Assembly (NCBI GenBank): GCA_020631735.1
Contig: CM036199.1
Location: forward strand, 17,773,553-17,837,552
DNA length: 64,000 nt
Direction of reading: 5' to 3'
DNA from: Saccharum officinarum
Lineage: Eukaryota > Streptophyta > Magnoliopsida > Poales > Poaceae
The notes beneath the pieces were generated by a model that was not told the DNA's origin, searched no databases, and was given only the letters and a program-made list of their open reading frames with translations. Of this stretch, positions 1-10,659 are shown piece after piece. The position numbers were made by a program, and so were the translations under genes. Positions within the stretch are counted from its first letter, which is position 1, and every line of letters begins with the position of its first letter.

Positions 1-1396
1 CACGGGCGAGGCTGGTCCTTCCGCGAGACCGGGAGACGCCCCGGCCGGGTCATCTTCGTCGTGGCCCGACATCGCTGCGCTGGCGATAGCGCGGGCAGAG
101 ACGGAGCTGCCGAGGTGGGGGGCCGTCCCTTCAGTTCAGGGACGCTACGAACCCCGACGCCGAGCCCATCTTTGTCTTGAGCGACAAAGATGAAGTGCAC
201 CGATGGGAATACCTCGAGGGCGTCCGCCAGCACCTTGACCGGTTGCTCCGAGTGGCGTCCGGTGCCGTGCGGAGTATGGGGATGCCACCGAGGTATGATC
301 GACCCGTCGGCTTTCTTGATGTGTTTTTTCCTCGGATTTGTGACCTTTTCGAATTGCGTTCAGGAGCTGAAGGAGTACTCCCGCCGCAAGTCGCTCTTCA
401 TCCGGGACGAGAGTGGCGTGTGGGGCGCGCTGTCCCAGCAACGGGTCCTGGTCGAGGAGGCCCAGAAACAGCTATCCAATCGGAACGCCGAGATGGCTGA
501 GCTGCGCGTCGCATACGCCGTGGTGAAAGAAGAGGCGACGCAGGCATGGGCGGCCGAGGCCGTGATGCGCACTAGCCTGGACAAGGCTCGGGAGGAGGCT
601 GCCCAGGCGCGCAGGGACCTCGAGCCCTTGTCTGCGCGGGTGAGGGAGCTCGAGGAGGATGTCTCCCAGGTTGGCCTTCAGCGCGACGCCTTCCACGCCG
701 AGATCACGACGCTGCAGGGAGCCGTCCAAGAGAAGGACGCAGCTCTCGAGTCTGCTCGGCAGGAGGTCGAGGCGCTAAAGGCAGCCATCCGTGACAAGGA
801 CAGCGCCTTCCTGGGGCTCGAGCGAACGTGTGGGGGGCTCCGCGACGAGGTCGTGGGCCTGCAGACCCACATCGAGGGTAAGTGTGGTTGTTATAGTCAC
901 GACGTTGAAGGCCCCGCGTTGGGCACTAATTTGTTTGTCGTGTTTCAGAGCTGGAGAGAGAGAACCGAGAGGCCCAATCGTGTGCCAACTCCTTCCAGAG
1001 CCTCTTCGAAGCCGAGGTCCGGAGGACCCAACTTCTCCAGGGCGCAATCACCACCGTGTGTGATGGCCTAGGGGTCGAGCCCGACGCCGACACGGGGAAG
1101 ATGTTCCGGGGAACTCCTTCGTCCGACGGATGGTGGCGCTGGGCCGCCTTGCCCGGGAGAAGATACGGAACGGCCTCCATCACGGCGTGAAGAGGGCGCT
1201 GGCCGTCGTCCGTTCGGGGTTTGTGTTTGACATGAGGCTCGTTGCCGAGGGCTTCATCACAGACCCCGATCGGACAGACGAGGAGAACGAGGATGCCTGC
1301 GTGGAGCTGATCGAAGCCGCCGAAGAACCTGGAAGTCGTCTGGCCTCGCTTTTTGAAGCCGAGGTGGTTCCGCCTGCCGACGACGAAGGCCTGTGA
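1..1396 (+). pseudogene. Antisense ORF of the Tat Gypsy element (coiled-coil protein), frameshifted
   Basis: This ORF runs opposite to gag-pol, between integrase and the missing 3' LTR. The readable protein is a long coiled coil rich in Glu, Ala, Arg and Gln (about 364-877), followed by a C-terminal part that ends in the stop at 1394-1396. A GT-AG intron is supported at 878-948 (donor GTAAGT, acceptor TTTCAG), because joining it keeps the coiled-coil frame open. A second intron probably ends with the CAG at 361-363, but its donor does not keep phase. Frame changes near 140, near 292 and near 1120 suggest decay. Similar antisense ORFs are known in Tat elements and have no established function. 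I cannot assign one here. Confidence 0.7.
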
Positions 1397-2077
1397 GCCA
1401 AATCTGGGCATGAAGGCCCATGTAATAAGTTAGTATTTCGAATTTTGATCGTGGTGGCCGCGGAGGCCTAAAAGACTCGAAACATAAACCGGTTCGTGGT
1501 TGATTCAGTTTTACTCGAGCTTTTCTTCCCTTTATCGCACGGATCGTGTTCTCGCGTGATTTACTTAGCGCGCAGCTACATCCTTTGGCGTAAGGGAGCG
1601 AGTGGAGGTACCGTAGCCTCGGAGGCGTAAGTGATCTCGCGGCTCGACTGCCCTCGAGCTTCAGGGTGATGTTGCGGCCTAGTAAATCGTGTGAGAGCCT
1701 GATCTAAGCGACAGGGGGTATGTTCTTTTTTAATTTTAGGAACCGTTGTTTAGATCTTCTCAGCGTGAAGGCGTACCTCTAAAAGGCGTAAGGGTTGAGT
1801 GGAGGTACCGTAGCCTCGGAGGCGTAGGTGATGCTCCAGACTCGAGAGCCCTTTCGAACCTTAGGGTGCTCTTTCAGCGAAGTCGATCTAAGAAGCGGTT
1901 CTTAAATTTAAAAAAGAGCATAAGTTTTTTCGGGGACCGGGGTTCCCCCCTTGCAGCCCCGAGGGAGGGTCGACTCTGGGAGTGCAGGGTCGATCCTTCC
2001 TCATTACGAAACGAAAAATTTTGAACATCGCTGTATTCTTTATTGACGAAAAAGGAAATACAGAGCCTCGAGGCTTT
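1397..2077. repeat. Non-coding spacer with a roughly 90-bp direct repeat
   Basis: Between the end of the antisense ORF and the end of pol there is no convincing gene. Two direct copies of a block of about 90 bp start near 1589 and 1787. They share GAGTGGAGGTACCGTAGCC and the following CTCGGAGGCGTA, and differ mainly at the ends. The spacing is about 200 bp. Grass Gypsy elements often carry such spacer repeats, and no function is known. Confidence 0.7.
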
Positions 2078-3361
2078 TTAAGGAAAGAAGCGACGTAGCT
2101 GTTCAATGTTCCAAGCGTTGGTGAGGATTTCACCCTTCTCGTTGGATAGTTGTAGGTGCCCGGCTTTAGTACTTCTGCGATGATGTACGGCCCTTCCCAT
2201 GGTGGTGTGAGCTTGTGCCGTCCCTTGGTGTTCTGGTTCCGCCGTAGCACCAAGTCACCAACGTTGAGGTCACGCTTGCGGACGTATCTGTCGTGGTAGC
2301 GTCGGAGACCCTGCTGGTACCTGGCAGAATGCAACAGAGCCACATCTCGGGCTTCCTCGAGCTGGTCGAGGGCGTCCTGTCTTGTGGCGTCGTTGTGTCC
2401 TTCGTTGTATGCCTTCAACCTCGGGGATCCGTATTCTATATCGGTTGGTAGCATAGCCTCAGACCCGTAGACTAAGAAGAACGGAGTGAACCCCGTGGCT
2501 CGACTCGGCGTTGTTCTTAGGCTCCACAGGACCGAGGGTAGCTCGGCAGCCCATTTTTTCCATGTTTGTTTAGTTTGTTAAAGATTCTGGGCTTCAGGCC
2601 TTGTAGAACCATGCCGTTGGCACGTTCCACTTGCCCGTTTGTTTTTGGATGAGCCACGGCCGACCAGAGCACATGGATGTGGTGGTTGTCGCAGAAATCC
2701 AAAAACTTTTTGCCAGTGAACTGGGTGCCATTGTCTGTGATGATACAGTTGGGGACCCCGAAGCGATGAACAATGTTAGTGAAGAAGAGTACAGCTTGTT
2801 CGGACCTGATGCTGGTGATAGGGCGGGCCTCGATCCACTTGGAGAATTTGTCGATTGCGACGAGCAAGTGGGTGAAGCCGCCGGTCGTCCTTTTCAGTGG
2901 TCCGACAAGGTCGAGCCCCAAACGGCGAACGGCCATGTGATGGGGATAGTTTGTAGGGCATGTGCCGGAAGATGAGTCTGTCTCGCATAGTACTGACAAC
3001 CCTCGCAGGAGCGTACTAGCTTGACAGCGTCGGAGACCGCGGTCGGCCAATAGAATCCTTGTCGAAAGGCGTTTCCGACGAGGGTTCGAGGCGCAGCGTG
3101 GTGACCGCAAGCCCCCGAGTGAAGATCGCCGAGCAGATTTCTGCCTTGCTCTTTCGTGATGCAACGTTGGAGGATACCGGTAGGGCTACGACGGTAGAGC
3201 TCCCTGCTGTCGCCCATGATCACAAAAGTTTTGGCCCGGCGTGCGATCCGTCGAGCCTCAGTCCTATCCGAGGGGAGGTCCCCTTGGATGAGGTAGTCGA
3301 GGTACGGGACGCGCCAATCAGGTTCGAGGTCAGACGGTGGCGTCAAATCTCCCACCTGCAT
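2078..3361 (-). pseudogene. Gypsy integrase region, frameshifted
   Basis: This is the integrase end of the Tat polyprotein, which inserts element cDNA into the host chromosome. The first segment (about 3361-2950) has the HHCC zinc-binding region, ending in a CEGC motif. After a frame change near 2950 comes the catalytic core, with aspartates in LDLVGPL and ITDNGTQF and the glutamate in NGQVERANG (to about 2517). A third segment (2454-2078) holds the basic C-terminal domain with WEGPYII. It runs into a TAA stop at 2078-2080 after another single-base frame change near 2140. At least two frame breaks make it non-functional. Confidence 0.85.
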
Positions 3362-4330
3362 GGCTTGAGCCCCGGTCGAGGGGGCTTCTGCCTCAGGTGG
3401 AGGGTCGAGCGACGCCCCGTCGACCCCCCGTCTGGCCTGAGGTCGACGGATGGATGCTGAAGGTCTTTCGCGAAGACGTCCGGTGGAACCGTGGCTCGAC
3501 CGGACGCGATTTTTGCCAGTTCATCAGCGGCCTCATTATACCTGCGTGCGATGTGGTTGAGCTCGAGGCCGTGAAACTTGTCCTCGAGGCGCCGTACTTC
3601 TTGGCAGTAGGCCTCCATCTTGGGGTCGCGGCAGCTCGAGCTCTTCATGACCTGATCGATCACGAGTTGGGAGTCGCCTCGGACGTCGAGGTGTCGGACC
3701 CCGAGCTCGATGGCGATTCTCAACCCCGTGACGAGTGCCTCGTATTCGGCGACGTTGTTAGACGCAGGGAAATGAAGCCGGACGACGTAGCGCATGTGAA
3801 CCCCGAGGGGTGAGACGAAGAGCAAGCCCGCGCCTGCTCCCATTTTCGTCAATGACCCATCGAAGTACATGGTCCACAGCTCCGCTTGGAGCTGTGCAGG
3901 AGGGAGTTGTGTGTCAGTCCACTCGGCTAGAAAATCTGCTAACGCCTGTGACTTGATAGCTTTTCGCGGCGCATAGGACAATGCCTCGCCCATGAGCTCG
4001 ACCGCCCATTTGGCAACCCTACCCGAGGCTTCCCGGTTCTGGGCTATCTCTCCCAAGGGGAAAGAAGAAACCACAGTAATCGGGTGACCCTCGAAGTAGT
4101 GTCGGAGCTTGCGCCGTGTCAAGATGACAACATATAGCAGTTTCTGGATCTGTGGATATCGACACTTTGTTTCAGAGAGCACCTCGCTAACGAAATAGAC
4201 CGGCCTCTGGACGAGCAAGGTGTGTGCCTCCTCGGCCCGTTCGACAACCAGGGCAGCACTGACTACTTGTGATGTCGCGGCGACATAGAGTAGGAGTGGT
4301 TCCCCGAGGTCGGAGGGACGAGGATCGGTG
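3343..4330 (-). pseudogene. Gypsy RNase H and second (archaeal-type) RNase H region
   Basis: From about 4218 down, the product reads from the connection and first RNase H region (PVYFVSEVLSETKCRYP) into a second RNase H domain. That domain has the motif WTMYFDGSLTKMGAGAGLLF, then EYEALVTGL, and an aspartate in DSQLVIDQV. RNase H removes RNA from RNA-DNA hybrids during reverse transcription. A duplicated RNase H of this kind is the signature of the Tat lineage. The segment is separated from the reverse transcriptase by a frame change near 4330. Confidence 0.85.
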
Positions 4331-5302
4331 AGCTAGAGAGGGTGGCTTTAGTTTCGTGAGAGCCTCCTCAGCCTCGAGGTTCCAGGAAAAATGGTCCGAT
4401 TTCCTCAAGAGACGGTACAGAGGGAGTGCTTTTTCGCCGAGGCGCGAAATGAAACGGCTGAGTGCCGCCAAGCAACCTGTGACTCTCTGTACGCCTTTGA
4501 GATCTCGGATGGGGCCCATCTTGGTTATTGCAGAGATTTTTTCAGGGTTGGCCTCGATGCCACGTTTAGATACGATAAACCCTAAAAGCATACCTCGTGG
4601 GACGCCGAAAACACATTTCTCCGGATTGAGTCTGATGTTTTTTGCCCTGAGGCACTTGAATGCAACGTCGAGGTCGCTGACCAGATCGTCGGCACGTTGG
4701 GTTTTGACCACGATGTCGTCGACGTAAGCTTCGACGGTCGACCCAATGTGCTTCCCGAAAACGTGTTGCATGCATCGCTGGTACGTTGCCCCCGCGTTCC
4801 GGAGACCGAAGGGCATCATAACGTAGCAATACATGCCGAATGGGGTGATGAATGAAGTCGCGAGCTGGTCGGACTCCTTCATTTTGATCTGGTGGTAGCC
4901 GGAATATGCATCTAAGAATGAGAGAGTTTTACATCCCGCTGTGGAATCAACGATTTGATCAATGCGTGGCAAAGGGAAGGGAACTTTCGGACATGCTTTA
5001 TTTAAACCAGTATAGTCTACGCACATCCTCCATTTCCCACTCTTTTTTCTAACTAATACAGGATTAGCTAGCCACTCGGGATGATGAACCTCCTTGATGA
5101 ACCCGGCCTCCAACAGTTTGTGTATCTCCTCGCCGATGACCCTGCGCTTCTCCTCATCGAAGCGGCGCAGGCGTTGCTTCACCGGTTTGGATCCGGCCCG
5201 GATCTCCAAGGCGTGCTCGGCGACTTCCCTGGGTATGCCCGGCATATCCGAGGGACTCCACGCAAAGATGTCGACGTTTGCGCGGAGAAAGTCGACGAGC
5301 AC
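4330..5302 (-). pseudogene. Gypsy reverse transcriptase region
   Basis: This is a typical Ty3/Gypsy reverse transcriptase. WRMCVDYTGLNKACPK begins the palm, FLDAYSGYHQI carries the first catalytic Asp, and AYVDDIVVK is the YVDD box. They are followed by the LGFIVSKRGIEANPEK region. The catalytic residues are all present. The upstream junction with the protease segment has a TAG stop in the same frame (5309-5311), and the downstream end is broken by a frameshift near 4330. The domain therefore survives as an open segment inside a dead polyprotein. Confidence 0.9.
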
Positions 5303-5308
5303 TGCTTC

Positions 5309-6265
5309 CTATTTAGGATCGAGGGTGGCGCTGACGTTCAGCGTCCTCCCTTTGGGATCAGCGGGGTCGAGGGGTACGAGTTTGACGTCTTCGGCAGGCT
5401 CGAAGCTGCCGGCATGGCGTTTTGGGTCGGGAATCGTTTTGGCGAGACCGTCGAGGTCTGCAGCCAAGCTTGCCGACTCAAAAACAGCCTCGCCGTGCTC
5501 GATGCACTCGACGTCGCACTCGTAGGCATGTTCATACGAGGGCCCTACAGTGATGACACCGTTTGGGCCAGGCATTTTGAGCTTAAGGTAGGTGTAGTTC
5601 GGGATCGCCATGAACTTGGCGTAGCATGGGCGTCCCAGGATAGCGTGGTATGTTCCACGGAATCCGACCACTTCGAAAGTGAGAGTTTCCTTTCGAAAGT
5701 TGGCCGGTGTGCCAAAGCAAACAGGCAGATCGACCCGCCCGAGGGGTTCCGCCCGTTTCCCTGGCATGACTCCGTGGAAGCCCCCGACGCTAGGCTGGAG
5801 GCGCGCTCTGTCGACCCCCAAGAGGTCGAGGGTCTGAGAGTAGATAATGTTGAGGCTGCTTCCGCCGTCCATGAGCACTTTGGTGAGGCGTGTGTTGGCG
5901 ATGACGGGGTCAACGACGAGTGGATAGACCCCCGGGTTGGGGACGTAGTCTGGGTGGTCATCACGGTCGAAAGTGATGGCCACCGCAGACCAATCAAGGA
6001 AACGGGGTACTGCCGATTGTACGGAGAAGACCTCGCGCCGTTCTCGCTTGCGCTGGCGCGCAGAGAGGCAGGTCGAGGGCCCTCCGTAGATCATGTAGCA
6101 GTCGCGGATCTCGGGAAATTCCCCGTCCTTGTCGTCACCCTTAGGGTCCTCCTCCTTGTCGTCCTTCTTGGCGCCGGCACCCCCGAAGTACCTGCGTAGC
6201 ATGTGACAATCCTCGAGGTTATGGTTAGTGAGTCCCTTGTGGTAGGGACACGGTTCTTTGAGCAT
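5309..6265 (-). pseudogene. Gypsy gag 3' end and aspartic protease region
   Basis: The segment begins with a gag-type CPYHKG...NHNLEDC zinc-binding motif and continues to the aspartic protease with active site VLMDGGSSLNII, a DGGS form common in Tat elements. The end of the protease domain has LGRPCYAKFMA. The frame differs from the main gag frame by one base, with the break in a C/G-run near 6280. The segment closes with TAG at 5309-5311, directly ahead of the reverse transcriptase frame. The stop is consistent with a C-to-T change at a Gln codon. Confidence 0.87.
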
Positions 6266-6269
6266 TTTG

Positions 6270-8105
6270 TCGAAGACGCCCCCGCCGGGGGGCCTCGAGG
6301 TTTCTTGTGCTCGGTAGCAGCGACGAGCTCATCGGCCGGGGCCTCGAGCTTGCCCTGCTGGCCTTTCTTCTTCTTGCGGTTGTTTCTCTTGGGGCCTCGG
6401 GTGGAACTCGCGGGGTCATCGACCTTCTGCTCCCCCCTCGCCGGCTCGCCGCCAAAGATTGCACCAACCGCCTCCTCGCCGGCGGCGAAGTTGGTGACGA
6501 TGTCCATCAATCCGTTGGCAGTGAGCGGGGTGTTACGGCCCAACTCCCGGACCAACTCCTTACAGGTGGTACCGGAGAGGAAGGCCGTAATCACGTCGGA
6601 GTCGGTGATGTTGGGGAGCTCGGTGCGCTGCCGGGAGAAGCACCGGATGTAGTCCCGGAGGGACTCATCTGGTTTCTGCTTACAGCCCCGGAGGTCCCAC
6701 GAGTTGCCGGGGCGCATGTAGGTTCCCTTGAAATTTCCCTCGAACACCCTCACGAGATCGTCCCAGTCGTGGATCTGCCAAGGTGGGAGATCCTCGAGCC
6801 AGGCTCGGGCGGTGTCGGAGAGGAACAGGGGGAGTTGCCGAATGATGACCCGGTCGTCGGTGGCCCCGCCCAACTGACACGCCAAGCGAAAATCGGCGAG
6901 CCAAAGTTCGGGTTTGGTCTCGCCGTTATACTTGGTGAGAGTCGTGGGGGGACGGAACCGAGCCGGGGGCACCGTCTCACGGATAGCCTTACTGAACACC
7001 CGAGGACCTGGGGGTTCGGGTGAAGGGCTACGGTCTTCCGAGCTGTCGTAGCGTCCGCCCCTGTGGACGTGGTAGCCTCGAGCTACACCGTCACCGTGTT
7101 TGCGCGTGCGACGCTCGACGATGTTGCCACGGGTGTCTCGAGGCTCACGGTCGTTGGCGATGGGCTCAGGGGCCGGTGCTACCCGGTTGCGCCGGGCAGG
7201 CTCGGGATGAACCGAGGCTTCTCTCTCCTGTCGGGAAGGCTCGAGGGTCCGCTCCGAGGCTGCTTCGCGCCGCCTCAAGGCAGAGCTCTCGGCCTGCTGC
7301 ATGGCGGCAGTCTCGAGGAGTCCTCGGATTTCGTCTCGAGCCCGACGGGCGTCAGGGTTTGACGGCTCGGGCATGTTGCGCAGGAGCATGGCGGCGGCGA
7401 CGACGTTTTGGCTGGCTCGAGCGAAAACCGGAGGGTCGACCGCCCGGTCCTCGTCGATGCGACGGTTGACGTCGCGAGCTCTCTCACGAGCTCTCCCACC
7501 AAATACGTGTTCCGCACGCTCACGCTCGAGGGTTTGCTGGAGAAGATCCAGGTTTTCCCGTTCCTCGTCAAGCTGGTCCTGTAACTCGCGAATCTGTTCG
7601 AGCTGCGCTCCTTGATCCGCAAGGAACTGGGGCTCGTTTCGCTCGGCAGGAAGTTCGACATGAGGGGGCGTGTGCCTTCCTTCGACCGGCTCTTCATCCT
7701 CTGATTCTGAGGTGCTTTCAACGTCGATGTTGAAGCACTCGCGAGTCGGATCATAGGTGTCGTCAGCCGAGTCGGAGTCAGGAGCACCAAAGTAGTAATG
7801 TGACGGGGGAATGTGTGGCCGTTGCCAACCGTCACCGCGGTGACGATATGAAGAAGCAGTCACACGAGGCTCTGTTTCCGGTGTCTCGGTAGAGTCCCGA
7901 TAATCAGAAGCCGGCGTGGACGCAACGAGGTCCAGAGTGGAGCGTAGATGGTGTCCGGGGAGTTCCTCAAAAGCGCTCATGCGAGTGCTCACGGAGGATG
8001 CATACACCCGGGCAACCGAGTCCAGCCCAAACGGGAATGGTGATGGGGACGTCGCTGCCCGTGGCGAAATAGATGCTACGGACAGTGGTGTCTCACCGGA
8101 CGGGG
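6270..8105 (-). pseudogene. Gypsy gag, distal part after the Sirevirus insertion
   Basis: Gag forms the virus-like particle. This part contains a long charged N-terminal stretch with Arg/Glu-rich coiled coil (about 7640-7280) and then the retrotransposon gag domain. That domain shows WLADFRLACQLGGA, WLEDLPPWQIHDW and GTYMRPGNSWDLR, followed by a basic Lys-rich tail near 6350. The first 35 bases of the same open frame (8106 upward) belong to the TSD and the inserted Sirevirus LTR, so the apparent start there is false. The true N-terminus is at 17985-18342. Confidence 0.88.
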
Positions 8106-8960
8106 GAGCGTGAAAGGTCCTTGTTTGGTTTTGGTAATTGAGTGACAACTTAGGTGGACTAATATGTGGTTATGTGAGATACACAGGAGATTAGTCCACA
8201 GGTAATGGTGTCATGTAGGAGCTCATTGCATATGAGACATGACATGGAGTCATGTGACCAAGGTGGCAAAAGATCAAGATGAGGCTTGGCTCGACGGACC
8301 GGTTGCAAGTGTGAAGGGCAAGTCGGAGGCTTTGGAGCGATGGACCGTGAGGCGGTGAAGCTTGAGCAAGACTTGGCGCCGATGGACCGACGCAACGGTG
8401 AAGAGCAAGTGAGGTCAAGATCGATGGACCAAGGTCATATGATGATATGAAGTGGATCATATCATTTGTGATATGGTTGGTGCATGTGTTGCATCAATGT
8501 CGGAGGAGATGGAGTGGAATGCGCAAGGCAAAGGTATAACCTAGGGCATTTCCATTTCACCGGTCATAGGTGTGTAGAGAAGTTGATGACCGGGTTTAGG
8601 ATAGATGGCCGTACTATTAAGAGGGGCAAACCTGTTTGCATATCGGTCATCTAGTGCCACTTGAGCGATCTAACTTTGCATACGTGTTAGGATCGAGTGG
8701 CGAGGCAAGTTGAGTGCCTAATTTCTTCGAAGAAAATGTTTGTGAAAATGCTAACACATGTGCACAAGGTGGTGATCACTTGTTGGTGTTGGCACATTTG
8801 CGAAGGCGGTGGAGTTTGAGCGGTAGAGAGGGTTTGGGTTCCTCTCTCCCTCCCGCCGAGCTTGCGAGGCGGGATTCGGCGCTTTTTGGAAAAGTGAAAC
8901 GCCTATTTTCTATTGCGCCGAAAGTTGGAAAAGAAACGGAGGAGAACGGAGGTCACAGAG

Positions 8961-9470
8961 GTGCACCGGACGCAGCACCGGACGCAGCACCGGACGCTGC
9001 ACCGGACGCGGGCTCTGTGCGACCGGCGCGTCCGGTCAGTGCAGCGTCGGGTCAGGCGCGCGGGCTAGGGTTTGACACCGGCGCGTCCGGTGACCCACGG
9101 GACCGGCGCGTCCGGTCTGGCGAACAGCGAGTCACGAAGTCTTCGGACGCGGTGCGCGTCCGGTCCCTCACCATCGGACGCGTCCGGTGGTCCAGGGAGC
9201 TTACTGGACTCGCACCGGACGCGGGTACTGTGGCGTCCGGTGGTTGCGAGGAGCGCGTCCGGTCTTGTCTTCGCGCGCGCGGGAACTGTGCGCACCGGCG
9301 CGTCCGGTGGTTCGCAACAGCGCGTCCGGTGGCTCGTTTGACCGTTGGCGCGCAGTGACCGTTGGAAGATCTAACGGACGAATTTGAATTTCGTGAACAC
9401 GTGGACGTCGTAGGGACACCGGACGCGGTTGAGCGCGTCCGGTCTGTTACGACCGGCGCGTCCGGTGGTC
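8961..9470. promoter_or_regulatory. ACCGGACGC / GCGTCCGGT motif array in the Sirevirus LTR
   Basis: More than fifteen copies of ACCGGACGC or its complement GCGTCCGGT, often as GGCGCGTCCGGT, lie in about 500 bp upstream of the TATA box. Palindromic CG-rich arrays in the LTR regulatory area are an established Sirevirus feature. The base composition contrasts with the AT-rich remainder of the LTR. The array is repeated at 16338-16846 in the other LTR. Confidence 0.9.
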
Positions 9471-9519
9471 CCGCGAAAAACGTGAGTGGAGGGGTAACGG
9501 CTCTATTTGACTGTGGGGT

Positions 9520-9527
9520 TATAAATA
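9520..9527 (+). promoter_or_regulatory. TATA box of the gag-only Sirevirus LTR
   Basis: TATAAATA lies about 50 bp downstream of the motif array. The corresponding box in the 3' LTR is at 16896-16903. Transcription probably starts about 30 bp further on, near 9555. Confidence 0.75.
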
Positions 9528-10610
9528 GACCTTGTGGCCGGCCTTGGCCGGTAGCGGAGCACACTTTGGCCTTGGTGGCTTATGTGGTAGTGCTTGGAAG
9601 CCCTCTAACTCACTCATGCTTGATAGTGTTCATCGGATCGAGTGAGAGAGCGATTCTAGTGCGTTGCATCGAGAGGATTGCATCGAGTGGCACTAGGTGA
9701 TCGTGTTGCAAGCCGGTGGTGCTTGTTACTCTTGGAGGTTGCCACCTCCTAGACGGCTTGGTGGCTTGCGACTCCGTTGAAGCACGCGTGGAGATTGTGC
9801 GTGGCTCCGGAGGAGGATTTGTGAGGGGGATTGTGCTCACCCCGCGGGGATCGCGAAGAGCAACTCTAGTAAAGCTCGTGGCTTGGAGGATCCCCATCTT
9901 GAGAGTGGATGTGCGGCACCCGCTGAGGGTTTGACTCTTGATAGTCAATTAGCTCGTGATCCATCAAGTGGGTGTATCGCCACAACGGGGACTAGCTTGG
10001 TGGCAACCAAGTGAACCTCGGTGAAAAACCGCCGTGTCAACATTGTGTACATCTTCTCGGTGGTTTGCTTTCGATTCACAAGCTTGTATTTACATTCATA
10101 CACGTGTGCTTGTGTAGTTGCTCTTGTAACTAGTTTGCTTGTGTAGTTAGCTAGTTACCTTCTTGCTTGTGTAGCATAGAAGTAGCTCCCGTTGCGTGGC
10201 TAATTTGGTTTATGTAACCTTGTTAGTCATATTGCTTAGTTTGTGTAGCTAAGTAATTTGCGCTCTCTAGTTTGGCATTAGTTGCCTTGCTATTGAGCAT
10301 TGCTAGTGAGCATAGGTGGCTTCGTGCTTTTGCTTACTAGATTTGTGTAGGAGCTCCCCGGCTTTGCTAAAGTACTAGTGCATAGGTTTGTGTGACCTTG
10401 CTCTAGAATTGTTTAGGAGAGCTCTTGCTAAGGAAAGCACCTTAGTTACATAATTAGGATCTTTGTGAGGTGCTTGTGAACTTAGATGGAGGGGTGTAGT
10501 CTTGGCTAGACCGATAGTTTTAATTCCGCATTTGTTTCGGTTTGCCGACGCGATTAATTTTAGAAAGGACTATTCACCCCCCCTCTAGTCCGCCATCTCG
10601 ACCCTTCAAT

Positions 10611-10622
10611 TGGTATCGGAGC
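10611..10622 (+). promoter_or_regulatory. Primer-binding site (initiator tRNA-Met type)
   Basis: TGGTATCGGAGC follows the LTR after AT and differs by one base from the usual plant Copia site TGGTATCAGAGC. Confidence 0.9.
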
Positions 10623-10659
10623 TCGGTCTCTCATTTGTGGTCTTCACCGACCCGAGAGG

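Larger units (their letters stand above)
8111..10608 (+). repeat. 5' LTR of the gag-only Sirevirus
   Basis: It begins TGAAAGGTCC and ends CGACCCTTCA. It holds a GC-rich palindromic array (8961-9470), a TATA box, and a long T/G-rich tail with repeated CTTGTGTAG words (about 10100-10350). It is nearly identical to the copy at 15487. Confidence 0.96.

Noticed and set aside
5081..6199. Long plus-strand open frame (372 codons) opposite the Gypsy protease
   Set aside because: It is antisense to a well-supported protease and RT reading frame, has no domain, and arises from GC-rich codon bias.
8714..9358. 214-codon plus-strand ORF in the Sirevirus LTR, repeated at 16090-16734
   Set aside because: It spans the GCGTCCGGT array and exists only because the repeat lacks stops. 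All frames in the array are open.
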